Part shown: positions 54,314 through 62,479 of the stretch, piece by piece
How positions within the stretch are numbered: the first letter of the stretch is position 1
Layout of the letters: each line of letters opens with the position of its first letter
From: Paraburkholderia fynbosensis
Lineage (GTDB): Bacteria; Pseudomonadota; Gammaproteobacteria; Burkholderiales; Burkholderiaceae
Reading direction: 5' to 3'
NCBI RefSeq assembly: GCF_902859935.1
Contig: NZ_CADIKI010000002.1
Coordinates: forward strand, 1 to 64,000
Length of the DNA stretch: 64,000 nucleotides
Translations under genes and position numbers: made by a program
Notes under the pieces: model-generated
Told to the model about the DNA's origin: nothing
Database searches by the model: none
The model's input: the letters and a program-made list of their open reading frames with translations, nothing else

Positions 54314-54329
54314 CACTATATCTTGTGTC
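54314..54329 (+). promoter_or_regulatory. NrdR box 2
   Basis: ACACTATATCTTGTGT is a full match to the NrdR consensus ACACWATATNTWGTGT. NrdR is the dATP/ATP-responsive repressor of ribonucleotide reductase operons, and nrdA lies downstream. Confidence 0.88.
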
Positions 54330-54345
54330 GAGTGTGCATAACTGT

Positions 54346-54354
54346 GTGGATAAC
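54346..54354 (-). promoter_or_regulatory. Consensus DnaA box in nrdA leader
   Basis: TGTGGATAA, the complement of TTATCCACA, is a perfect high-affinity DnaA box. DnaA boxes also occur at the E. coli nrdAB promoter, so direct control by DnaA is plausible here. Confidence 0.65.
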
Positions 54355-54672
54355 CCAGTGCATAAATCAGCGGCGCCCCGTTCGGTCGAACACGGCGCCG
54401 CAAGCATTCCAGCAGAGAAAAAATTTTGGGGCACAGCCGGTAGAGACCTCCGGCCGCACCTAGAAGCATTCAGGAAAAGGGCACAGCAAGTGATCGCGAC
54501 ACACCCGATGAAGACCGTGACGAATTCGAACCAGGCGTCATCGCAGTCGCATCCCGCCAGCCAGGCCGGCCGACCTTTTTCCTACCCCTCAGCGCTGCCG
54601 CTCGCGGCGGCGCAGCGTTCGATTTAATCCGCGGCACTCGCCGCACCATTTCCAGGACCAGGAGCTTTGCAC

Positions 54673-57669
54673 ATGCAAACCACCGACAACGTGACGACCC
54701 GGTACGAGGGTTCACCGACTGGCCAGGCCTTTGGCCAGGCACAAGGCGCTCAGGCGCTCGCGCCGCAGACGACCTACGCCGACTACAAGGTGATCCGTCG
54801 CAATGGCAGCGTGGTGTCGTTCGAGCCGTCGAAGATCGCCATCGCCGTGACGAAGGCGTTCCTCGCCGTCAACGGTGGTCAGGGTGCGGCGTCGGCGCGC
54901 GTGCGCGAACTGGTCGAGCAACTCACGCAGAGCGTGGTGCGCGCGCTCGTGCGTAGCCGCCCGAACGGCGGCACGTTCCATATCGAAGACATTCAGGATC
55001 AGGTCGAACTCGCGCTGATGCGCGGCGGCGAACATAACGTCGCGCGTGCTTACGTGCTGTATCGCGAGAAGCGCACGCAGGCGCGCGGTCACGACGAGCA
55101 GGTCGCCGCGAGCGCGCCGGGTCTGAACGTCACCGACAACGGCGTCACGCGTCCGCTCGATCTGGTCGCGCTGCGCGGCATCGTCGAATCCGCTTGCGCG
55201 AACCTGGGCGACGCCGTGAGCGCCGACCCGATCATCGCGGAAACGGTGAAGAACCTGTACGACGGCGTGCCGATGAGCCAGGTCTACGACTCGGCCATTC
55301 TCGCTGCGCGCACGATGATCGAAAAGGACCCGGCTTACAGCCAGGTCACGGCGCGCATCCTGCTGCACACGATCCGCCGCGAGATCCTCGAAGAAGAAGT
55401 CACGCAAGCCGAAATGGGCGAGCGTTACGCCGAATACTTCCCGCAGTTCATCAAGCGCGGCGTGCAAGCCGAACTGCTCGACGACAAACTGCTGCAGTTC
55501 GACCTGAAGCGTCTCGGCGCCGCGCTCGACAACAACCGCGACCTGCAATTCGGCTACCTCGGTCTGCAAACGCTGTATGACCGCTACTTCCTGCATCACG
55601 ACAACGTGCGCATCGAAATGCCGCAGGCATTCTTTATGCGTGTCGCGATGGGCCTCTCGCTGAACGAGATCGACCGCGAAGCGCGTGCGATCGAGTTCTA
55701 CAACGTGCTGTCGAGCTTCGACTTCATGTCGTCCACGCCGACGCTGTTCAACTCGGGCACGCGCCGCTCGCAACTGTCGTCGTGCTACCTGACGACGGTC
55801 GACGACGACCTCGACGGCATCTACGAAGCGCTGAAGGAAAACGCGCTGCTCTCGAAGTTCGCCGGCGGTCTGGGCAACGACTGGACGCGTGTGCGTGCGC
55901 TCGGCTCGCACATCAAGGGCACCAACGGCAAGTCGCAAGGCGTCGTGCCGTTCCTGAAGGTCGTCAACGACACGGCGGTCGCCGTGAACCAGGGCGGCAA
56001 GCGCAAGGGCGCGGTGTGCGCATACCTGGAAACGTGGCACCTGGACATCGAAGAATTCCTCGAGCTGCGCAAGAACACCGGTGACGACCGTCGCCGCACG
56101 CACGACATGAACACGGCGAACTGGATTCCCGACCTGTTCATGAAGCGCGTGATGGAAGGCGGCGACTGGACGCTGTTCTCGCCGTCCACCTGTCCGGATC
56201 TGCACGACAAGTTCGGCGCCGAGTTCGAAGCGGCTTACACGGCTTACGAAGACAAGGTCGCGCGCGGCGAGATCAAGCTGTTCAAGAAGATTCCGGCGGC
56301 GCAACTGTGGCGCAAGATGCTGGGCATGCTGTTCGAAACCGGCCACCCGTGGATCACGTTCAAGGACCCGTGCAATGTGCGCTCGCCGCAACAGCACGTC
56401 GGCGTCGTCCACTCGTCGAACCTGTGCACGGAAATCACGCTGAACACCAGCGACGCCGAAATCGCGGTCTGCAACCTGGGCTCGGTGAACCTCGTCGCGC
56501 ACCTGAAGGAACAGGCCGACGGCACGCTCGCGCTCGACCACGACAAGCTCAAGCGCACCGTCAGCGTGGCGATGCGCATGCTCGACAACGTGATCGACAT
56601 CAACTACTACGCGGTCGCCAAGGCGCGTAACTCGAACCTGAAGCACCGTCCGGTCGGCATGGGCATCATGGGCTTCCAGGACTGTCTGCACCTGCTGCGC
56701 ACGCCGTACGCGTCGCAAGAGGCGGTTCAGTTCGCCGACACGTCGATGGAAGCGGTCTGCTACTACGCCTACTACGCATCGACCGAACTGGCGCAGGAGC
56801 GCGGCCGTTACTCGAGCTACCGTGGCTCGCTGTGGGATCGCGGCATCCTCCCGCAAGACTCGGTGAAGCTGCTCGCCGAAGCGCGCGGCGGTTACGTCGA
56901 AGTCGATTCGAGCGAGTCGATGGACTGGACCGAACTGCGTTCGCGCATCGCCACCTACGGCATGCGCAACTCGAACTGCGTCGCGATCGCGCCGACGGCG
57001 ACGATCTCGAACATCATCGGCGTGTCGGCCTGTATCGAACCGACGTTCCAGAACCTGTATGTGAAGTCGAACCTGTCGGGCGAATTCACGGTGGTCAACG
57101 ACTACCTGGTGCGCGACCTGAAGGCGCGTGGCCTGTGGGACGAAGTGATGGTCGCCGACCTGAAGTACTTCGACGGCACGCTCTCGCGCATCGACCGTAT
57201 CCCGGCCGACCTGCGCGCGATCTACGCGACCGCGTTCGAACTCGATCCGGTGTGGCTCGTCGAAGCGGCCTCGCGTCGTCAGAAGTGGATCGACCAGGCG
57301 CAGTCGCTGAACATTTACATGGGTGGCGCATCGGGTAAGAAGCTCGACGAAATCTACAAGCTCGCCTGGGTGCGCGGTCTGAAGACGACCTACTACCTGC
57401 GCACGATGGCGGCGACGCACGTCGAGAAGTCGACGGTCGCGCACGGCGCACTGAATGCGGTGAGCTCGGGTGGCGGCGAAGGTTCGGGCGGTGCGGCAGG
57501 TGGCGCGGCAGGCGGCTTCGGCGTGAGCGGCGGTGCAGCGTCGGGCGGCATTCAGGCTGCTGCGGCAGCGCCGGCGGTCGCGGTCGAAGCAGCGCCGGAA
57601 GCGGATGGTCCGGTGTGCATGATGCGTCCGGGCGACCCTGGCTTTGAAGAGTGCGAGGCTTGCCAGTAA
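54673..57669 (+). CDS. nrdA: Ribonucleoside-diphosphate reductase, alpha subunit (class Ia)
   Basis: NrdA reduces NDPs to dNDPs with NrdB. An N-terminal ATP-cone (YKVIRRNGSVVSFEPSKIAI) gives dATP feedback. Catalytic regions follow: STPTLFNSGTRRSQLSSCYL, NLCTEITLN, and the PTATISNIIGVSACIEP loop. The C-terminal tail is a long Gly/Ala linker ending in a CEACQ cysteine pair that shuttles electrons from thioredoxin/glutaredoxin. At 998 aa it is much longer than E. coli NrdA (761). The start is ATG 54673, with GGAG 8 bp upstream. Confidence 0.95.
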   Translation: MQTTDNVTTRYEGSPTGQAFGQAQGAQALAPQTTYADYKVIRRNGSVVSFEPSKIAIAVTKAFLAVNGGQGAASARVRELVEQLTQSVVRALVRSRPNGGTFHIEDIQDQVELALMRGGEHNVARAYVLYREKRTQARGHDEQVAASAPGLNVTDNGVTRPLDLVALRGIVESACANLGDAVSADPIIAETVKNLYDGVPMSQVYDSAILAARTMIEKDPAYSQVTARILLHTIRREILEEEVTQAEMGERYAEYFPQFIKRGVQAELLDDKLLQFDLKRLGAALDNNRDLQFGYLGLQTLYDRYFLHHDNVRIEMPQAFFMRVAMGLSLNEIDREARAIEFYNVLSSFDFMSSTPTLFNSGTRRSQLSSCYLTTVDDDLDGIYEALKENALLSKFAGGLGNDWTRVRALGSHIKGTNGKSQGVVPFLKVVNDTAVAVNQGGKRKGAVCAYLETWHLDIEEFLELRKNTGDDRRRTHDMNTANWIPDLFMKRVMEGGDWTLFSPSTCPDLHDKFGAEFEAAYTAYEDKVARGEIKLFKKIPAAQLWRKMLGMLFETGHPWITFKDPCNVRSPQQHVGVVHSSNLCTEITLNTSDAEIAVCNLGSVNLVAHLKEQADGTLALDHDKLKRTVSVAMRMLDNVIDINYYAVAKARNSNLKHRPVGMGIMGFQDCLHLLRTPYASQEAVQFADTSMEAVCYYAYYASTELAQERGRYSSYRGSLWDRGILPQDSVKLLAEARGGYVEVDSSESMDWTELRSRIATYGMRNSNCVAIAPTATISNIIGVSACIEPTFQNLYVKSNLSGEFTVVNDYLVRDLKARGLWDEVMVADLKYFDGTLSRIDRIPADLRAIYATAFELDPVWLVEAASRRQKWIDQAQSLNIYMGGASGKKLDEIYKLAWVRGLKTTYYLRTMAATHVEKSTVAHGALNAVSSGGGEGSGGAAGGAAGGFGVSGGAASGGIQAAAAAPAVAVEAAPEADGPVCMMRPGDPGFEECEACQ

Positions 57670-57676
57670 GTACGCG

Positions 57677-57700
57677 GCAAGCAGCAGGATCGCTGCTTGC
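57677..57700 (+). repeat. Inverted repeat (hairpin) after nrdA
   Basis: GCAAGCAGC/GCTGCTTGC, perfect 9-bp arms (57677-57685 with 57692-57700), loop AGGATC, 7 bp after the nrdA stop. There is no T-run, so it resembles an RNA-stabilising or processing hairpin rather than a terminator. Confidence 0.6.
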
Positions 57701-58201
57701 TGACGGGTCGTAGGTGATGACCCGCATGCGGCGATCCGCGCACCCGATCGAGGTGCGGCAGAAGTGAAGTCGATGAGTGCTCCAGCTTCGATCGAGCGAC
57801 CGATGCAGGTGAAACGAAGGTGACGCGATCGACGCCGAGCCGCTCATCGACAGCAGTGCAGGCAACTGAAGACGCAGCAAACTGAAGACATGAAGCGAGA
57901 GACCCGGCAGCAGAGCGGGGCTCGGCAGTCGGCGGCACCAGACGAAGCGCGCGGCACAGCGCGCTCAGCAAACGGCTTCGAACGATGGACCGCTCAATCA
58001 GGTGGCCGCATGCATCGTTCGACATGGCATTGAACTTCACCTCGCTCACGCTGACGAAGTGGCCAATGCGAGGCAGCAGTCAGCAAGCAGTCGGCAAGCG
58101 TAAGACGCTGCAAACACACTCCGCGATACAGATAGATAGAGCAGCGAAATGTCGCTTCGACACGTTGCTCTTCGAGCTCGCGAAGCATGTCGACGACACA
58201 C

Positions 58202-58245
58202 GTTCAACACGCTTCACTCGAAGCGTCACACACAGTCTGTTGAAC
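58202..58245 (+). repeat. Nested inverted repeats in the nrdA-nrdB spacer
   Basis: The outer arms GTTCAAC/GTTGAAC (58202-58208 with 58239-58245) enclose an inner hairpin ACGCTTC/GAAGCGT (58209-58215 with 58220-58226) with loop ACTC. Both are perfect. Confidence 0.55.
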
Positions 58246-58287
58246 AAAGTGTTGTATGAACGTAGCAACGCGAATCGAAAACAGGAT

Positions 58288-58322
58288 TTTTCGCGAGCGA
58301 ACTCTTTTATCGCTCGTGAAAA
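58288..58322 (+). repeat. Hairpin just upstream of nrdB
   Basis: TTTTCGCGAGCGA pairs with TCGCTCGTGAAAA (58288-58300 with 58310-58322), 13 bp including one G-U, loop 9 nt. It ends 36 nt before the chosen nrdB start. Confidence 0.55.
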
Positions 58323-58358
58323 GATGGTACAAACCGTTCTAAATTGATGGTGACATTT

Positions 58359-59582
58359 ATGCTCAACTGGGATGACGAGATCACTGCCGTAACTCCCTCG
58401 AGCGGCGCGCAACAGAATGCGTTGCGCAACGCAGCGGGACCGGCTGTCGGTTCGCAAGTCGGAACGCGTTCCGCTCCTCATGCTCCCTCGGCTCAAGACG
58501 TGTTCGCGAACGACATCGCTGTCGCTCCCGTCGCTCACGCTTCCGGCGCGGCTGCCGTTTCGGAAGCGCGGGTCAATGTCGCCGACAAACGCATCATCAA
58601 CGGCCAGACCGACGTCAATCAGTTGGTGCCGTTCAAGTACAAGTGGGCCTGGGAAAAGTATCTGGCTGGTTGCGCCAACCACTGGATGCCGCAAGAAGTG
58701 AACATGTCGCGCGACATCGCCTTGTGGAAAGACCCGAACGGTCTGACCGAAGACGAGCGCCGCATCGTCAAGCGCAACCTGGGCTTCTTCGTGACGGCCG
58801 ACTCGCTGGCCGCCAACAACATCGTGCTGGGCACCTACCGCCACATCACGGCGCCCGAATGCCGCCAGTTCCTGCTGCGCCAGGCGTTCGAAGAGGCGAT
58901 CCACACGCACGCTTACCAGTACATCGTCGAATCGCTGGGCCTCGACGAAGGCGAAATCTTCAACGCGTATCACGAGGTCACCTCGATCCGCGCGAAAGAC
59001 GAATTCCTGATTCCGTACATCAACGTGCTGACCGATCCGGGCTTCAAGACCGGCACGCTCGAGACTGACCAGACTCTGCTGCGCTCGCTGATCGTGTTCG
59101 CCTGTGTGATGGAAGGCCTGTTCTTCTACGTCGGCTTTACACAAATCCTGGCGCTCGGCCGCCAGAACAAGATGACCGGCGCGGCGGAACAGTACCAGTA
59201 CATCCTGCGCGACGAGTCGATGCACTGCAACTTCGGCATCGACCTGATCAACCAGATCAAACTCGAAAACCCGCAGCTCTGGACGGCTGAGTTCCGCGCG
59301 GAAATCCGCGAGATCTTCCAGCAGGCGGTCGAACTCGAATATCGTTACGCAGAAGACACGATGCCGCGCGGGGTGCTCGGCCTCAATGCGTCGATGTTCA
59401 AGAGCTATCTGCGCTTCATCTGCAACCGCCGTTGCCAGCAGATCGGTCTCGATCCGCTGTACCCGAACGAGGAAAACCCGTTCCCGTGGATGAGCGAGAT
59501 GATCGACCTGAAGAAGGAACGCAACTTCTTCGAGACACGAGTGATCGAATATCAAACTGGCGGCGCGCTGACCTGGGAGTGA
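58359..59582 (+). CDS. nrdB: Ribonucleoside-diphosphate reductase, beta subunit
   Basis: NrdB holds the di-iron/tyrosyl radical cofactor. The ligand motifs [15 protein letters not shown] and [13 protein letters not shown] are present, and Tyr186 aligns with the E. coli radical Tyr122. The subunit is 407 aa. After MLNWDDEIT, about 70 low-complexity residues precede the core at [16 protein letters not shown]. Start ATG 58359 was chosen because homologues begin MLNWDDE; ATG 58347 is in frame too. It is separated from nrdA by a long spacer. Confidence 0.94.
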   Translation: MLNWDDEITAVTPSSGAQQNALRNAAGPAVGSQVGTRSAPHAPSAQDVFANDIAVAPVAHASGAAAVSEARVNVADKRIINGQTDVNQLVPFKYKWAWEKYLAGCANHWMPQEVNMSRDIALWKDPNGLTEDERRIVKRNLGFFVTADSLAANNIVLGTYRHITAPECRQFLLRQAFEEAIHTHAYQYIVESLGLDEGEIFNAYHEVTSIRAKDEFLIPYINVLTDPGFKTGTLETDQTLLRSLIVFACVMEGLFFYVGFTQILALGRQNKMTGAAEQYQYILRDESMHCNFGIDLINQIKLENPQLWTAEFRAEIREIFQQAVELEYRYAEDTMPRGVLGLNASMFKSYLRFICNRRCQQIGLDPLYPNEENPFPWMSEMIDLKKERNFFETRVIEYQTGGALTWE

Positions 59583-60016
59583 TCCGGGTTCGTGTCGCAG
59601 ATGCATTCATCGATGGGGATGCCGCCGGCTTCGGCCGCGGCAATTTTGGTTAGGAGCAGAACCGCCTGATGCAAAGCGTGCCCGGTGCCTTAGCGGCCCA
59701 CAAACATGACAGGCACTTTGCGAACCCTTCAGTGGGATGGGCAGACTTCCCCCCGGAAAAAGTCGCTGGCGACGCCGCCAGCGGCTCGATCAAGCAATTG
59801 CCGGCGTTCCGCTTGAACGCCGACCAGATCTGGCGCGCGGTGCCTTGTGGCACGGCGCGCCTTACCGCATTCATTAGCGTAAGCGCGCGGCACCTGCGTA
59901 CGCCGATGAATAGCCCGCTTCGTAGCGCGCGCCCTGAGAAGCGTCCGCGGGAAGCGGGTTTTGACGAAGGGTGTAGTTTGAACTGACTCTCATCTGAAAA
60001 CCTGAAGGAGAAAATG
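59583..60016. other. Spacer nrdB - histone-like gene
   Basis: 434 bp. An open frame at 59669-59986 (105 aa) is preceded by TAGGAG 12 nt upstream and could be a small gene, but no family is recognised. No terminator hairpin with a T-run follows nrdB, and no good promoter was identified for the H1-like gene. Confidence 0.4.
59669..59986 (+). CDS. Unrecognised small ORF (doubtful)
   Basis: A 105-aa frame beginning MQSVPGALAAHKHDRHFA. TAGGAG is present but rather far (12 nt) from the ATG. There is no signal peptide or membrane segment. The C-terminal half is Arg/Pro-rich (RPEKRPREAGFDEGCSLN). It may be a genuine hypothetical protein, part of a dispersed sequence, or chance. Confidence 0.25.
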   Translation: MQSVPGALAAHKHDRHFANPSVGWADFPPEKVAGDAASGSIKQLPAFRLNADQIWRAVPCGTARLTAFISVSARHLRTPMNSPLRSARPEKRPREAGFDEGCSLN

Positions 60017-60649
60017 ATGGCAACTGCAAAGAAAGCCGCCGCTAAGAAACCCGCAGCGAAGAAGGTCGCAGCGAAGAAGGCTGCCCCGGCTAAGAAAGCT
60101 GCTCCGGCAAAGAAAGTCGCTGCCAAGAAAGTCGCAGTGAAGAAGGTTGCAGCGAAGAAGGCAGCACCGGCTAAGAAGGTTGCGGCGAAGAAAGCTGCGC
60201 CGGCCAAGAAGGTTGCAGCCAAGAAAGTCGCAGCGAAGAAAGTTGCTGTGAAGAAGGTCGCGGCGAAGAAAGCAGCACCGGCGAAGAAAGCCGCAGTGAA
60301 GAAGGTTGCAGCGAAGAAGGCAGCACCGGCGAAGAAGGCCGCAGCGAAGAAGGCTGCACCGGCCAAGAAGGCTGCTGCGAAGAAGGCGGCGCCCGCGAAA
60401 AAGGCTGCTGCTAAAAAGGCTGCGCCTGCGAAAAAGGCTGCCGCTAAAAAGGCTGCGCCTGCCAAGAAGGCTGCTGCGAAGAAGGCGGCTGCTCCTGCGA
60501 AGAAGGCTGCTCCTGCGAAGAAGGCTGTCGCCAAGAAGGCAGCGCCTGCACCCGCAGCGACTTCTGTCTCGAGCGCACCGGCGGCGACGGTGAAGACCGC
60601 GCTGAACCCGGCAGCGGCATGGCCGTTCCCGACGGGCAGCCGTCCGTAA
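60017..60649 (+). CDS. Histone H1-like Lys/Ala repeat protein
   Basis: A 210-aa strongly basic protein composed almost entirely of the units AAKKVAAKKA and AAPAKKA, like bacterial H1-type proteins (AlgP/HctB-like). It should bind DNA through its lysine-rich tail. Only the last 35 residues or so differ (APAATSVSSAPAATVKTALNP). AAGGAG lies 6 bp before ATG 60017; an ATG at 60014 is also possible. The repeats make its length prone to variation. A terminator follows at 60746-60779. Confidence 0.85.
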   Translation: MATAKKAAAKKPAAKKVAAKKAAPAKKAAPAKKVAAKKVAVKKVAAKKAAPAKKVAAKKAAPAKKVAAKKVAAKKVAVKKVAAKKAAPAKKAAVKKVAAKKAAPAKKAAAKKAAPAKKAAAKKAAPAKKAAAKKAAPAKKAAAKKAAPAKKAAAKKAAAPAKKAAPAKKAVAKKAAPAPAATSVSSAPAATVKTALNPAAAWPFPTGSRP

Positions 60650-60705
60650 GCAGTCGATAAGCAGTAGAAATACTTCGGCACGTCGCACGATGTGTCCGAT
60701 GATCG

Positions 60706-60735
60706 AGTGGCGCTTAAGCGGTGGTAAGCGCTACT
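60706..60735 (+). repeat. Hairpin downstream of histone-like gene
   Basis: AGTGGCGCTTA/TAAGCGCTACT (60706-60716 with 60725-60735), 11 bp with one G-U, loop AGCGGTGG, without a T-run. It is probably an RNA structure in the 3' end of the transcript. Confidence 0.45.
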
Positions 60736-60745
60736 CGGTCAGGGT

Positions 60746-60779
60746 CCCGTTGCTGGTTTCCGGCGGCGGGATTTTTTTT
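60746..60779 (+). terminator. Terminator of the histone-like gene
   Basis: CCCGTTGCTGG pairs with CCGGCGGCGGG (60746-60756 with 60760-60770), several pairs being G-U, with a TTT loop. Eight T follow at 60772-60779. Confidence 0.75.
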
Positions 60780-60856
60780 GCCCGGCGTTTTGACGAGCCC
60801 GTTTGCGATCGATTGAGGAGCGGCTGAGAGTGGTTCGGTGGAAAAAGCTGCAGGCG

Positions 60857-60889
60857 AAAAAAAACGCATGCACAGGGGAGGGCATGCGT
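60857..60889 (-). terminator. Terminator of the glycine-zipper lipoprotein gene
   Basis: ACGCATGC/GCATGCGT (60864-60871 with 60882-60889) with a 10-nt loop. On the minus strand it is followed by eight T (60864-60857). It lies 53 bp after the stop codon. Confidence 0.82.
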
Positions 60890-60942
60890 CTGAGGTCGTC
60901 GCGGCGGCGTGTCAGCCGGCCGCGCGAGAGGGAAAGCTTGAG

Positions 60943-61419
60943 TTAGTGCGTGACGCGCGTGACGCCGCCGCTGGAGAGAAGCCGCACGCGGTCGCCCGCG
61001 CGGAAGATTTCGCCGGTGGTGGTTTGGGTGACGGCGCGCATGTCGCCATTGTCGAGCCGCACGGTGATCTCGACGCCGTCGCGCATCGCGACGCTGTTCT
61101 CGACCGCATTGCCGGCAACCGCACCGCCTATGCCGCCGATGATGCCCGTGGCGATCGAGCCGCGGCCGCCGCCGATCGTGCTGCCGGCCAGTGCACCCAG
61201 CGCGCCGCCGCCGACCGCGCCCAGTCCGCTCGGCTGGCCGTTGTTCGAGCTGATGCGTACTGCGCGCACGCTGTCGACCGTGGCCATGCGGACCGTCTGT
61301 TCGCGCTGTGCCTGCGACGCCGTGAAGACGTTTGGAGAACTGCTGTTGCTCGCGCAACCCGACATGGCCAGCGAACCGGCGATCAGCGTAGCGACGATCA
61401 GGCGACTCGTTGTTCTCAT
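60943..61419 (-). CDS. Outer-membrane lipoprotein with glycine-zipper 2TM domain (SlyB-like)
   Basis: A 158-aa lipoprotein. The signal is MRTTSRLIVATLIAGSLAMSGC, with the lipobox ending at Cys22. The middle carries a glycine-zipper hairpin (GGGALGALAGSTIGGG, GIIGGIGGAVAGNAV), typical of the SlyB/17-kDa antigen family. A C-terminal beta-rich domain follows (VEITVRLDNGDMRAV, FRAGDRVRLL). GGAG lies 7 bp before the ATG. The role is probably in envelope integrity. Confidence 0.85.
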   Translation of the reverse strand: MRTTSRLIVATLIAGSLAMSGCASNSSSPNVFTASQAQREQTVRMATVDSVRAVRISSNNGQPSGLGAVGGGALGALAGSTIGGGRGSIATGIIGGIGGAVAGNAVENSVAMRDGVEITVRLDNGDMRAVTQTTTGEIFRAGDRVRLLSSGGVTRVTH

Positions 61420-61444
61420 TCCCTAACTCCCATAGCTCTCGGTA

Positions 61445-62383
61445 TCAAGGCAGGCTGTAACCGAACGCCTGCGCGAACCGTTCGTTGATCTCCGCCCGGG
61501 TGGGCGCATAGTTTTGCGGGCCTTGCTGCTCGATTTTCAAGGCACCCATCAGACTCGCGAGGCGTCCCGTGGTGGCCCAGCCAAGCTTCTTCTCGATACC
61601 GTACAGCAAGCCGCCGCGGAATGCATCGCCACAGCCGGTGGGATCGAGCACCTGCTTCGCCTCGACTGCCGGAATGCTTTCGATGCCGCCGGCATGATGG
61701 ATCTGTGCACCCTGTGCGCCGAGCGTGATGATCAACGCTTCGACCTTGCCGGCGATCTCTTCGATCGACCAGCCGGTCTTGTTGCTCACCAGCTTGGCTT
61801 CGTAATCGTTGACAGCTACGTAGGTGGCAAGTTCAATCATGCGCCGCAGCGTAGCGCCGTCGAAGAGCGGCAAGCCCTGGCCCGGATCGAAGATGAACGG
61901 CACGCCAGCGGCCGCCAGATGTTCCGAATGCTGGATCATGCCGTCGTAGCCGTCCGGTCCCACGATGCCGAGCGTGATGCCTTTCGCTTCGTCGGCGCGG
62001 TTCAGATGCGACTGCATCATCGCGCCCGGATGGAACGCGGTGATCTGATTGTTTTCCAGGTCGGTGGTGATCATCGCCTGGGCCGTGTAAGTGTCCGGCA
62101 CGACGAGCACGCTTTCAGTCGACAGCCCGAGCTGCTCGAAGCGCTCGACGTAGCGCTGCGCGTCCACTGCGCCGAGCGTGCCCATGATGCGTGCGTCGCC
62201 GCCGAGCAGATGCAGCGCGTAAGCGATGTTGCCCGCGCAGCCGCCGAACTCGCGGCGCATGGTCGGCACGAGAAAGCTCACGTTCAGGATGTGGACCTGC
62301 TCCGGCAGGATGTGCTCCCGGAAGCGCCCTTCGAAAGTCATGATGTTGTCGTAGGCGAGCGAGCCGCAAATGAGCGTAGCCAA
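61445..62383 (-). CDS. PfkB-family carbohydrate/nucleoside kinase
   Basis: A 312-aa ribokinase-fold kinase. The C-terminal catalytic motif is DPTGCGDAFRGGLLYG, with the Asp base in TGCGD. The N-terminal substrate motif is FGGCAGNIAYALHLLGG. It resembles adenosine-kinase-type members, but the substrate is not certain. TTG 62383 was chosen because the conserved sequence begins (M)ATLICGSLAYDNIM and AGGAA lies upstream; the frame is open to 62449 (334 aa). Confidence 0.85.
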   Translation of the reverse strand: MATLICGSLAYDNIMTFEGRFREHILPEQVHILNVSFLVPTMRREFGGCAGNIAYALHLLGGDARIMGTLGAVDAQRYVERFEQLGLSTESVLVVPDTYTAQAMITTDLENNQITAFHPGAMMQSHLNRADEAKGITLGIVGPDGYDGMIQHSEHLAAAGVPFIFDPGQGLPLFDGATLRRMIELATYVAVNDYEAKLVSNKTGWSIEEIAGKVEALIITLGAQGAQIHHAGGIESIPAVEAKQVLDPTGCGDAFRGGLLYGIEKKLGWATTGRLASLMGALKIEQQGPQNYAPTRAEINERFAQAFGYSLP

Positions 62384-62479
62384 GGCGAGCGTTCCTGTAA
62401 AAATGCGAGGGAGAGAGGGCGCGCGACGATGCGACAACGCCGCGCTCAAGGCGCGGCGCCGGGCTCGTGCGCGAGGGAT

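Larger units (their letters stand above)
54146..54672. other. nrdA control region and long leader
   Basis: 527 bp without a supportable gene. It contains the promoter, two NrdR boxes and a DnaA box listed separately (54264-54354). The predicted nrdA leader from about 54298 to 54672 is about 375 nt. An open frame at 54274-54627 crosses the boxes and has no recognisable features. Confidence 0.6.
57670..58358. other. Structured spacer between nrdA and nrdB
   Basis: About 690 nt without a supportable gene. It contains three notable hairpins (57677-57700, 58202-58245, 58288-58322) listed separately. It also has a near-repeat of AACTGAAGAC at about 57864-57887. No T-run terminator and no clear promoter were found. 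It may hold a processed RNA or a second promoter for nrdB. Confidence 0.55.

Noticed and set aside
54274..54627. 117-codon ORF in the nrdA leader
   Set aside because: It overlaps the predicted promoter, NrdR boxes and DnaA box, has no ribosome site and no recognisable domain. A leader peptide is not excluded but not supported.
54712..57444. 910-codon minus-strand frame opposite nrdA
   Set aside because: Shadow of nrdA, with Arg/Val/Asp-rich composition and no ribosome site or motif.
59650..60681. Minus-strand frame rich in Phe/Ala/Gly that looks like a membrane protein
   Set aside because: It is the reverse complement of the Lys/Ala repeats (AAG read backwards as CTT), so the apparent hydrophobicity is an artefact of the histone-like gene.
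60706..60735. Hairpin as terminator of the histone-like gene
   Set aside because: No T-run follows. The better terminator is the adjacent stem at 60746-60770 with eight T.
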